Source: Cymbomonas tetramitiformis | Taxonomy: Eukaryota > Chlorophyta > Pyramimonadophyceae > Pyramimonadales > Pyramimonadaceae | Length of the DNA stretch: 64,000 nucleotides | Assembly (NCBI GenBank): GCA_001247695.2 | Contig: LGRX02034701.1 | Span: 48,473 to 112,472, forward strand | Reading direction: 5' to 3' | Part shown: piece by piece, positions 1 through 9,373 of the stretch | How positions within the stretch are numbered: the first letter of the stretch is position 1 | How the letters are laid out: each line of letters opens with the position of its first letter | Program-made: the position numbers and the translations under genes | The notes under the pieces: generated by a model | The model's database searches: none | Told to the model about the DNA's origin: nothing | Seen by the model: the letters and a program-made list of their open reading frames with translations, nothing else

Positions 1-1494
1 AGGAACAGTCGAAGACGACGTCCCCCGCCCGAAATTCTTCAAGGGTCAGCGAGTCGGCTAGGGTCACCTGGGTAGGTTTTCCCTCCACCGGCGCGAGCGT
101 GAGCCGAGGGTTCCCCTAGGCCCGAGGGGGGCCACCGCCAAGAAGCCTTGGGCTTTCTATTGCCAAGAAATGGATCCTCAAAGTGAACTTTTGATACTGC
201 TCGCAGACAAGACCTATCTGATGGTAGTGTAGCCTCAATACCTTCAATGATGGTTGCGCGAACTCTAGTGCGAGATTACTCTTGTGCACAACGTTCACAT
301 TTGTCGATATGATGTGTTATCACATCTACACCGTGAATTTCGTGCAGAATACTCGTGATAACCAACAAAGATGAAATATAGGAACTTCGCGATCTCAACT
401 ACGCAAGTCTGTGCAACCCGTCCTTCGAAGGTGTAACAGCAGGTGTTTCAAGGCGGGCGTTTGCGAGCTGAAATTCAGGGCCGCAGGCTACATTTCATGT
501 ACAGCTCGAACGCGTGGTACACTCGCTACGGGCTGAACGTGTCACAAGGCAAACTGCAGTGCAAGCTATACCCGTCGTGGGTGAGGCAAACGTCTTCTGA
601 TCGAGGAGAAAAAGTAAATGTGCTGTATGGCTATGACCACGAAGAAGGGTACAATTGGAAAACGTAGCGATAACTTCGAGAATGTTGGCAACAGTTTGCA
701 TTAAAGCAAATTCCGGAGACTTCGAGAAGAGGCGTCGAGGGAATCCTTGTCACAAAGTGCGAACAGCCCAATTCTTCCCCCAAATGACACGAGACAGGTT
801 GCCTGCAAAATTCACTTTTTTCCGATCTGATGCATTGCAAGTGACTGGCAGTTAGCCTCACGGTTAATCGATCCGGTCGAGTGGTGAACAATGAAGCGCT
901 GTCCACAAAAGTTGAGCTCAGCTTTAGTCTCGAATACTAGACGCCTCTCGCCGGAGATTCATATTTGCGCGCGAGACTTGGGAAGCGCAAGGAGCTAAAG
1001 GGCAGCGGGGACGCGCCAGCATGCTCTCGTCCGCGAAATTTAGAATGCCTGAAATGTTCGATAAGAACTGCGCCAACTCCTGCTTGCTTTTGGCGTTTCG
1101 CGTTCCCGGGGGCGACTTGAGGAGTTCGGTTATCCTGTGGGGGCGCGGAAGATCTTCCAGAACGGTAAAAGAACAAGCGGGTTACATGACGGGCTGTAAA
1201 ATACATGTAAGATCAAGCCGTAGCTTCGTGTGTTATCTCCCTGACAGGAGCAAGACCGCGCTCACGGACTGTAGGTGTGTCAAAGTGATGTCGCACAATC
1301 ACGAACCTGCCGACAGTACTTAAGCGAACGCCATCGAGCTCCGCCTTGACCCCCTCCACGTACTTTAGTTGTTTTCGTATTCCCGAACGCATATCAAGAA
1401 CTCTCGTTTGGGTTTGAGCTCGAAGTTAACAGAATCGGCGAGTACTATCCCTTCACTTCACCAACATAATCCATAGAGGAACGCACGAATTTTA
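1..1494. other. No recognisable gene; short open frames only
   Basis: No ORF above about 100 codons and no family motif was found. The most protein-like stretch is a + strand frame at 443-667, rich in Tyr, Trp and Gly. It is interrupted by TAG and TAA, and another frame (655-855) stays open just after it. This could be a decayed exon or transposon fragment, but I recognise no family. Confidence 0.4.
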
Positions 1495-1755
1495 GTGTTT
1501 CCAGTTATTTACATTTTATACGCAAGAGCAGGTAACAAGCTCTCTGACATACCAGCCGAGAAGGCGACGCGTTGTATCTGTTGTTGCTCGAAGCCCCAAA
1601 CCCCACCCCTTTCGTTTGGGGTTTACTTTCAACTTTGGTTCTTGTTCCATCACAGTGAGTGGGATAAAATACCAGGAGAAATTTTCGGGGAGAAAAAGGG
1701 AGGAACCGTTTGACCTCTGGAGGGGGGGAAGAGGGAAAGGGGAGAAAGGGGGGGG

Positions 1756-1891
1756 AATAATAATAATAAAACATTTACGTCGCTGAGTAAGGCAAGGCCT
1801 TCGGAACGATCTACAAGAGTCTGTTCCCCTCATACATAACTGTCTCCTCCAAAGCAGGAGGCATTCCACAAAGCATGGAAGCAAGAGCGGG
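1756..1891 (-). repeat. Interspersed repeat with (ATT)n tail, copy 1
   Basis: About 135 bp recur at 33462-33597 with roughly 85-90% identity by eye. Read on the - strand, each copy ends in a run of ATT units, as expected of the 3' end of a SINE or LINE inserted by target-primed reverse transcription. Both copies have the same short open frame near the tail, so this may be the 3' end of a LINE ORF2. The family is not identified. Confidence 0.6.
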
Positions 1892-1995
1892 GGAAGGGGG
1901 AGGGGACTCTCGCCCACCTAACCTAGAGTCCTAGACCAAGGACTACTGTAAGGAGCAAAGATCAAAGAACAATGAACGACACGACAGGGCAAAGT

Positions 1996-2221
1996 CAAGG
2001 GGAATAGAAGATATAGAGAGGGGATGACACGCTCAGTTTGGAGCGCGGCGGCTATCGGACGCCACTTGGCTCTGCCGTCCATTTCCATGAAATATCGAAA
2101 TCGTGATCGCACCCCGTCAGCTCCGTGACCGTCGAACTTTCGCTCTTGCTTGCTTGGTCCGAAAGCCGCCGCGTTACACACTGGGCGTGGCATCCCCTCT
2201 CTATATATGTTATTCCCCTTG
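1996..2221. mobile_element. Foldback/MITE-like hairpin element
   Basis: An imperfect inverted repeat of about 65 bp has arms at 1996-2060 and 2157-2221, separated by 96 bp. Both arms contain AGAGAGGGGATG and GCGGCGGCT in opposite orientation. GGGCAA lies just outside both arms (about 1987-1992 and 2221-2226), a candidate target duplication. There is no coding capacity, so it would be a non-autonomous DNA element; the superfamily is unassigned. Confidence 0.5.
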
Positions 2222-2284
2222 GGCAAGGTGGTTAGATGCGAAGCGGGAAGCCTAAAGCTAAACCTACACGCTTCAGCAAAACTG

Positions 2285-2312
2285 ACTTGCTATATGTATG
2301 TGTGTGTGTGTG

Positions 2313-2346
<34 letters not shown>
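2285..2346. repeat. (GT)n/(TA)n microsatellite
   Basis: GT dinucleotides grade into a long AT run. The LTR-gag fragment that starts at 2347 appears to have inserted into or beside this run. Confidence 0.85.
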
Positions 2347-2820
2347 TGTTGAAATAGATAGGCCCTGACCGGGAGTCCCGGTGCAGGCCCCTATGACAGA
2401 TATCTAGGTAGCCAACACAGGACTGATGACTGACCCGTAAGTTCGTGCTGTGACACACCGAGTGTCACAGGTAGCTAGACTCGAGACCGTTCCGACTCCG
2501 TGATCGTTCCGGGTATATCTAGCTAGGGTTTTATTTCTTAAGAAAGTTTATCTATATTGGTTCACTGACTGTCTGATATCTTGAACCGGGATATTCCAGT
2601 AGGTCGTGGACCCATTCCACGTTATTTTCCACAGCTAATTTGGCCATGATCGGCTAAAGCAGCCGCTTGGAGAGGTGGTGCGCAACGGCGCGTTTGGGTG
2701 CTCACGGGGGTTTTGAGATGAGCGGTTTGCGGTGAGCGTCTTTGGGCCGCGGCTATGGGGATTCGACCTGGACCGGGCTTCGTTGGCGCAATGTTCATTT
2801 ACGGTATTCCGCTTGCCCTT
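2347..2820 (+). mobile_element. Truncated copy of gag-only LTR element family A (LTR, leader, gag start)
   Basis: Positions 2347-2601 align with the 261-bp LTR of element A (28907-29167) with scattered mismatches and indels. The alignment continues through the leader, which contains the motif GGCCATGATCGGCTAA, to a gag start codon at 2756 and about 20 codons. After 2820 similarity stops. There is no second LTR and no TSD was found, so this is a truncated, older insertion than A. Confidence 0.8.
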
Positions 2821-3240
2821 GATGATAGGGCTTCGCTAGCAAGCGAATAGATATGATACAAGCGAGGTTATTATGGAACGATAATAACTCGCGCAGCGTA
2901 AGTGCGGGTGATGAGTGCAGTGCTTCGTCCGAAGTGACTGTTGTAGCTCAATGCTACCTCATTATACGCAATGCCCTGCATCTCATAGATGCCACCGCAA
3001 TCGGGTTGTGAACCCATGCAAGGCATTGGTTGAACAATCAGTATCGGCTGAACGAATAAGCCATATGATACTCACATGTTAGTTCAGAACATGCTTGAAG
3101 CGAAGATGAGTTTTCTCCGAACCATTCGGTTCTTCAAGGTCCCATCTTGCTTTGCCATCTCGAGTCCAGAATATTGGCCTCTCGATTTGTCACTCAAGTC
3201 TCACCTTGAGTAAATGACAGATGATATGACTGTACATGTC
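2821..3240. other. No gene seen
   Basis: This stretch lies between the truncated LTR fragment and the TGACA-rich repeat. I see no ORF of note and no repeat partner elsewhere in the window. Confidence 0.5.
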
Positions 3241-3389
3241 ATAGTCGACCGTACTGACGACTGTCTGTCATTATAATATATGACATGACTCGACATGACA
3301 TGACATGACATGACATGGTATGACATGTCTGACAGGTATGACATGTATGACATGTATGACATATGTGCCATCGGTCATAACCCTGACAG
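3241..3389. repeat. TGACA-rich interspersed repeat, copy 1
   Basis: A 149-bp unit with a variable (TGACA)n core recurs at 23566-23696. Both copies share the same left flank (ATAGTCGACCGTACTGACG) and the same right end (GGTCATAACCCTGACAG), so this is a mobile unit carrying a microsatellite. It could be a solo LTR or a 3' end; no TSD was identified. Confidence 0.75.
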
Positions 3390-3641
3390 ATCTCCCCTCT
3401 TAAGAGAGTTGTGACCTCACAACGGGCATACCTTTGTATATGTCTTTGATGTCTTTGTTGTTGTTCCTGTTGCTGCTGCTGGTACTAGTCTTCTTACACC
3501 GATGTGAGGCGTCCCTCATGGTGTTTTTAGGATATTGGGGGGAACTGAGTCCACTTTAAACCCTCACCTTAGGCATTTAGCCTTACAGTTCTTAGGATGT
3601 AGCCCCCATGAATTGCGTATCGTATTGCAGAGTGACGTTTC

Positions 3642-3884
3642 TGACGAGAAGTGAGATATATAGGCGTAATATATATTCGAACGCGGGTGTGCAGAACAGT
3701 CTCGCAGGGGCGGGTGCTCACGGATACTAAGATGATATAAAATACTTAGTCAGGTGTTTTATAGCACACCGTGACACACGTGACAACGGACACTGGTGAC
3801 ACATCGGGCTGAGGGGTGACAGAAAGGAGACCCACTGTGCCCCCCCCTTACAGTGGGGGTGGCAAGATTGGGCTCCCCGTGACA
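3642..3884 (-). repeat. 3' LTR of element D
   Basis: This 243-bp copy has TGT...TCA ends on the - strand. It is adjacent to the GTTTC TSD on its left and to the polypurine-like tract on its right. Confidence 0.85.
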
Positions 3885-4100
3885 CCACCTCACCCCGTGG
3901 GGTTGAGGTGTCACCAGGCAAAGGGACAGGAGCAGTGCAGGTTCTAGGAGCCAAACTGGCCCGAGCAGTCCGGCATTTGCCATCCCAAAGTGTCCAAAAG
4001 TCTTTTGCTAACTAAATCTAAAGAGTCCGGCTCCCTCGAGAGTCAATCACAAGCTGTGCTAGCATGGAGAAGGGTCACTTCCGAACTGCTTTACTTAATC

Positions 4101-5680
4101 TTAATCTTGCTTAGCCGCAGAGCCGGATGTCGATGTACCCTGGAACTGCGGGATCCATGGGACGGTGCGAAGAGCCGGCCAGTCGGTGTCATCGTCGTCC
4201 ACGGAGGTGTCGGGCATGGGCCCCGGCTCGCCACGATCGAGCAAAGGGCGGAACGGGAATGCAGCCGCGCCATCGTCGCCATCGCCGGCACCGTCCTCAA
4301 CCGCCGCATACTGCAATGCTGGTGAGCCACGGCTCGCCGGAGGACCAGGGGCCGCGGAAGGAGGCACACTACCGGCGGGCTTAGCCCATGCAGCAACGGT
4401 GGGGCGCTTGGGCGCCTTCGGAGCATTGGGCGGCCCCCTGGAAGGCGCATAGGATGCGGCGCATGCGTAGGGGCAAAGCCCCTCTGTGTCGAGATGCCCA
4501 TCGGTAACACCCCACAGACGGAAGCATGTGATGCACGGATAGCCGACCCCTTCCCACATCAAGTGAGGGTTGCGGGGGTTCTGGGCCGGCTTCCAATCTC
4601 CGACGGGTTTGGTGATGTTCTTGGTGCGCACGGTGTTGAATGCAGCACCACCAGGTCCGTCCGCCCGTGCCCTGCCACCACCAGCGCCCGAGGATGCGGG
4701 AGTGGCCAGGCGGGAGAGGTGCCCCTCGGTCTGCCAGACTGTGGAAATGCGAAGGGCGAGCGGGTGGAGAATGTAAACCTCTGGCCAGCGGCGAGCTCAC
4801 GTAGCACCACCAGATAAAGTGGGGATACGTGTGGAGAGCTCGCCGCCGACCGACTGAGAACGTGTTGGACGTCTTGTACACGTCCAGCGTCGTCGTAGTC
4901 GGGATGAAGGCGGTGATGTTTGTCGCCCAGGACGCGGAGAACCGTAAGCTGCGGGGCGGGGTCGGCGGTCTCGTCAATCTTCGTTTCCCGCAGCTTCGTC
5001 CAGAAGCGGAAAGTGTCGGGGTCCGTGGAGGCCTCGACGTGGTACCGTAAGCGCTGCAAGGCGCAACGTCCATCGCGGGGGTGGACTCGAGCGGACTCCT
5101 GGTAGAGCGCCAGAGCCGTGCCGTTGAGGACGCCCTTGAGGATGATGAAAATCAGCTCGTTCAGCGACCAGTGGTACTCGATGTACTCGTGTTCCAGGTC
5201 GAAGAGCTTGTCGTACTCGAAGTGGGAGATGGGGGACAGGACGTGTCGAAGATTCCCAAGAAGGACCGCGAAGTCAGTCTCGGAGTCCTGGCCGTCCAGC
5301 GTGTACCCCTTCTGCGGCTTGAAGCCATGGGACTTGAGGACCTTAACGAGCTCCTCACCGTAGGTGAAGGCGTAGTCGATCTTGTCGGAATACTCATACT
5401 GCTGGGATGCCCGGACTGGGGTGGATACCCAGACCGAGGCGTCCCGATGAAACTCGGCGGAGGTGGCAGCCAGCGAGACAAAAGTCGGCTTGCTGATGAG
5501 TGCTGACATGCGCACCACCGGATCTGAATTTTGCACTGGCGTACTGGAACCCCCCAGTGGAGTAGGGGCCGTAGAGCCAGGGAGTGCAGAACCCGCAGGG
5601 GAGCCGGATGCAGCCGCGGCGGCACGCGCGGAGCGAAGGGCACCCAATACAGGCCTAGGGCTTCGGCGATTAGACACCAT
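4101..5680 (-). pseudogene. Gag-like protein of element D (frameshifted)
   Basis: The ATG at 5678-5680 opens a frame with a Pro/Ala-rich N-terminus and then a helical core resembling Ty1/copia-type gag: acidic Trp/Tyr-rich helices, then an RDGR segment, then FWTKLRET with DETADPAP. From about 4900 the sensible reading moves to other frames. The last frame ends with TAA at 4101 and carries a CxxC...H...C zinc-knuckle-like cluster near 4530-4560 and an acidic tail. At least one frameshift separates the capsid core from the knuckle, although the flanking LTRs are identical. The role would be a nucleocapsid-type coat for element RNA. Confidence 0.65.
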
Positions 5681-5939
5681 GACTGGAAGTACGTAATCGG
5701 TAATCTTGCAATTAGGGTAAAGGCAACGGGGCTCAACTCCAGCCCAAATTGCCAACGTTTTGGTAATAAAATTTTGAACGCGGCCGCGATCTCCAACGGT
5801 GGCCGAGGTCTTCCTGTGGTTGCGGACGGCGGTGTGCGTCAGCTGCCGGCGGCGTGCGGCGGTTACAAGAGGAATCTGCGTGCTCCTCAGGGATCCAAAG
5901 TAATAAACGAACACCCACAAGTGGTGGGATCCGATAACC

Positions 5940-6180
5940 TGACGAGAAGTGAGATATATAGGCGTAATATATATTCGAACGCGGGTGTGCAGAACAGTCT
6001 CGCAGGGGCGGGTGCTCACGGATACTAAGATGATATAAAATACTTAGTCAGGTGTTTTATAGCACACCGTGACACACGTGACAACGGACACTGGTGACAC
6101 ATCGGGCTGAGGGGTGACAGAAAGGAGACCCACTGTGCCCCCCCCTTACAGTGGGGGTGGCAAGATTGGGCTCCCCGTGA
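5940..6180 (-). repeat. 5' LTR of element D
   Basis: Matches 3642-3882 without visible mismatch. The outer TG has been lost or altered, and the GTTTC TSD follows at 6181-6185. Confidence 0.85.
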
Positions 6181-6182
6181 GT

Positions 6183-6290
6183 TTCAAGGTTCCATGAATT
6201 GCGTATCGTGATTCAGAGTGACGATTCAAGGTTCCATGAATTGCGTATCGTGATTCAGAGTGACGATTCAAGGTATCCGAGGTTTACATT
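6183..6290. repeat. 42-bp tandem repeat (2.x copies)
   Basis: Units begin at 6183, 6225 and 6267 (partial); each contains CCATGAATTGCGTATCG and CAGAGTGACG. A homologous unit lies on the far side of element D (about 3600-3641), so D inserted into this small array. Confidence 0.8.
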
Positions 6291-7005
6291 ACGGATATAT
6301 TTGCGCTGGCCGTCGACGCTTTTGCGAACGATGATCGACGATTTAACGAACGATTCTCGGCCTTATATATACAACTGATCGACGAAAACCCTTGGGTACA
6401 TGTTTCCACAGTTATATATATATAATGCACCCAACCCTTCCTCCCCTCCTGAAGCTACTATGGAGGTTCATAGGCGGTCATGGGGAGCCCGATTTTTGGG
6501 GCTTGTTTTAATGCAAACGGAGTGGCCCTGCTTAACGGGATTGGACTTATAATCCTTTACCCGGTCTGCTCAACTCCTCAATATTTGGTGCGGTACGCGC
6601 GCTTTGACGAACATCTGTCGATTCAGAGTGGATTCGACACGTACTAATGTGAGATTTGTTTTAGTTATGTGTGTCAAGCATAACTCAGGATCACAACTCC
6701 GTCTACCTCAGTCGATGTCTCCGATAGCTTCGGATGACTGGCCACAAGATCCGAATGACAAACCACGGTATGGCAAAGGTAGCATTTAGCAGTTTTTATT
6801 TATCCACAGATATGATATCTCGCATGTGTGCGTATCTGTGCAAGGGTATAATTTTGTACAAGGCTCACTACACCTTTAGCAAGGAAGGATCAATTTCCCG
6901 CTTCTATGCAACATAATGATAAAACATTAAGAGCAAGGTATATATATGATCGACATGTATTAGTATATATTACAAGAAGTAAGGGCATCAGGCTTAATAT
7001 AATGT
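6291..7005. other. No gene seen
   Basis: Short AT-rich stretches and only sub-70-codon open frames; no motif recognised. Confidence 0.5.
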
Positions 7006-7266
7006 TTAGCCTTCATAGGCAGCTATCATGTCTGCTGCATTGGTCAGCTCTGTGGCTTTGACCCAGGTGTCATGCTCACGGCCGTAGCCTGCCTATCGCA
7101 CTAAATAGTACTTGACACCTCTAGTGATCTTATCTGAGAGTATGTGTGATATCTCAAACAGTGGTTGCCCTTCTTCGGTGATCATCTGTGGCAGAGGCAA
7201 AGGTGCTTGGTGCTGGAACAGTCACACCGCTCGCTTTGTGACTCTTCCTATAGTAGTGTGTATGAC
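7006..7266 (-). pseudogene. Chromodomain remnant of a Ty3/gypsy chromovirus polyprotein
   Basis: The - strand reads FEISHILSDKITRG, then KYYLVR-stop-AGYG, then EHDTWVKATELTNA, and ends with TAA at 7006-7008. This is the classic chromodomain pattern (hydrophobic strand, YLVKWKGY, E-DTWE, helix), as found at the C-terminus of chromovirus integrases. The invariant aromatic-cage Trp is replaced by TAG (7093-7095), and a TGA lies upstream near 7217. No integrase core adjoins it on the 5' side, so only the tail survives. Chromodomains bind methylated histone H3 and direct integration; this copy cannot. Confidence 0.75.
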
Positions 7267-7781
7267 TGTCACCCGAACCCGAACCCTAACTGTTTATGCC
7301 CGTTATATCGGGTTAACTTATCAACTTTATTACATTCTGAGAAAACCTATCACTGAGTGAATATATCCCGAGTCCTAGGGGTATATCCAACAGGTTTGGC
7401 CCCACGCACTCTTTATTTAGACACTGCGAATTTTAGCCATGTCTGGCTAAACAGCGACGCTTGAGATGGAGTGAGGGGCTCCACTAGAGGCGCGGCGGAG
7501 CGGTATGGCCTAGCTGATGCCTGGTTGATTGGATTTACGGGAAGCTTGTGCACGAGGCGGACTCATTTTCCTCGCTTCGCGTTGGTTGACGTTGGAAATT
7601 TTGGTCGGATCCGACACCACTTTCCTTGGCCGCGTCACTCTGCATCCACATGCACGTGGGGAGATCTTTACGCCACAGCTTTTCCTTGTTTTCCTCGACA
7701 ACCGCATTACGACTTTTGGCCGCCGCCCCTTCCGCACCTCGTCCAATTTACCCTCACTTCGTCTCTACAGTCTCTTTCACC
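7267..7781 (+). mobile_element. LTR end and leader of element C (related gag-only family)
   Basis: The sequence up to 7392 ends GTATATCCAACA, matching the LTR end pattern of element B. It is followed by GGTTTGGCCCCAC and then the family leader motif AGCCATGTCTGGCTAAAC. The LTR's 5' boundary is not clear (roughly 7250-7270). No partner LTR or TSD was found, so the copy is truncated. Confidence 0.55.
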
Positions 7782-8250
7782 ATGGTTGCGACTAGATTGA
7801 CCTCAAGTATGGCGTCACGCCGACGCTCGCTAGCTACAATTTTCGACTCCGCTGCCGCACGTAATTCCGTCACGCCGGCTACGCCGGCACCCGCTGGTGC
7901 TCCAGCTGCGAACTCGCCGCACAAGCCGTATTCTTGGCGGGTGTTCGCTCGCTCACGCGTGAGCGCTTCGACGAGAGCGTGGCGAAGCACGTCATCCGGA
8001 AATGCTTTCCCGACAAGCATGACCGATTTACGGGTACGGAGTCGAACGCTCAGGTGCTCCTCTCCAAGCTGGTGCCTGCTCTCCAGGAGGCATTCGAGGC
8101 CGAGGACGCGCTGTTTGCCCCTATGTTCGACTTGGAGGACTCCACGTTGGCCGTGCGACCCGAGGCCAACAAGCTCCTCTTCTCAACTCTCGAGCTCATC
8201 GTGTCTCCCGCCTCTCCAGCGGGTGACTGGCTCGAGGCATCCCCTACAAA
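7782..8250 (+). pseudogene. Truncated gag of element C
   Basis: The ATG at 7782 opens a frame with a Ser/Arg/Ala-rich N-terminus. Near 7930-7950 the homology shifts by one frame. The following 95 or so residues (LTRERFDESV to DWLEA) align well with the gag cores of element A and of 23698-25290, including the shared pattern of a late LD/EDS...VNALL-type helix. Homology stops near 8245. The copy therefore lacks the C-terminal capsid half and the zinc knuckle. Confidence 0.7.
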
Positions 8251-8515
8251 TTTAGAACCTTGTGTTTACCTTGTGTTTCGAGCCATGTAGGGCCCTACTT
8301 GGGCAATGTCGGCAGTAAAATGGCAAAACCAGCCAAAATCGGGTGAAATGAAGTTTCCGATAGTTTGTTTTTTATTGTTGATATCGATGGTTTGGGTCGA
8401 TGTAAGACATATGGAGCGAAGTTTTGGGTGGAATGGCTTTGGTAACCTCCCTTTTTGAGGCCTCAAAGTTGTGCTACTCGGTACCTGCCCTGTACTTGGG
8501 GCTGTACCTGGGCTG

Positions 8516-9023
8516 TACTTGAAAACATTGGAAAAAAATATTTTTGGAATCTGTTTTTTTTGGGCTATTACGCTTATTTAGTCCTTACTATGGACAGTCT
8601 CCAAAGATTTAACTGAAAAAACATTTTACACTTCCTGTTACAGCACCTCAAAGTTAGGTCGGTATGGGCATTGGGTAGGTAAGGGGTAAGTAGGGGGCAA
8701 TACCTACCCTGTACCTGGGCTGTACCTGGGCTGTACTTGAAAACATTGGAAAAAAATATTTTTAGAATCTGTTTTTTTTGGGCTATTACGCTTATTTAGT
8801 CCTTACTATGGACAGTCTCCAAAGATTTAACTGAAAAAACATTTTACGCTTCCTGTTACAGCACCTCAAAGTTAGGTCAGTATGGGCATTGGGTAGGTAA
8901 GGGGTAAGTAGGGGGCAATACCTACCCTGTACCTGGGCTGTACCTGGGCTGTACTTGAAAACATTGGAAAAAAATATTTTTAGAATCTGTTTTTTTTGGG
9001 CTATTACGCTTATTTAGTCCTTA
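8516..9023. repeat. 218-bp tandem repeat, 2.3 units
   Basis: Units start at 8516, 8734 and 8952 (partial), exactly 218 bp apart and nearly identical. Each has TACTTGAAAACATTGG, a T-rich run and GGTAGGTAAGGGGTAAG. No coding potential. Confidence 0.9.
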
Positions 9024-9051
9024 CTAAATGAGTAAAATAGTCCTTACTAAA

Positions 9052-9330
9052 TTAAGGCCCTACTTACCCTTGTTTATGTATAGACATGACCATATTTACC
9101 TTGTACTTGAGTATAGATACATGATAGGTAGGGCCCTACTTACCCTTGTTTATGTATAAACATGGCCTTACCTGACTAGTACTCGAGTATAGATACATGA
9201 TAGGTAGGGCCCTACCTACCCTTGTTTATGTATAGACATGGCCATACCTACACTGTACTTGTATATAGATACATGATAGGTAGGGCCATACTTACCCTTT
9301 TTTATGTATATACACAAACTGATGCTATCT
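9052..9330. repeat. About 74-bp minisatellite, 4 units
   Basis: Units carry TACCCTTGTTTATGTATA near 9061, 9145, 9219 and 9293. The third has TAGGGCCCTACCTACCC. Similar words (AGGTAGGGCC) recur in the introns of the neighbouring transposase gene, so the array may be part of the same transposon. Confidence 0.85.
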
Positions 9331-9373
9331 ATTTACACTACACAAATGCCATGTCGTACTGCAGGCCTAAGTA

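Larger units (their letters stand above)
3642..6180 (-). mobile_element. Complete gag-only LTR retrotransposon, element D
   Basis: Direct repeats at 3642-3884 and 5940-6180 look identical over the aligned 241 bp; the right copy lacks the terminal 2 bp. A perfect 5-bp TSD, GTTTC, lies at 3637-3641 and 6181-6185. In element orientation (-) the LTR reads TGTCACGGGG...CTCGTCA. It is followed by a primer-site-like GGTTATCGGATCCCAC, and the 3' LTR is preceded by a purine-rich GGGGTGAGGTGG. The interior holds one gag and no protease, RT or integrase, so the element is non-autonomous. LTR identity indicates recent insertion. Confidence 0.88.

Noticed and set aside
7270..7300. CCGAACCCGAACCCTAAC resembling plant/algal telomere repeats
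   Set aside because: Only two or three imperfect units inside an LTR-like stretch; no array.
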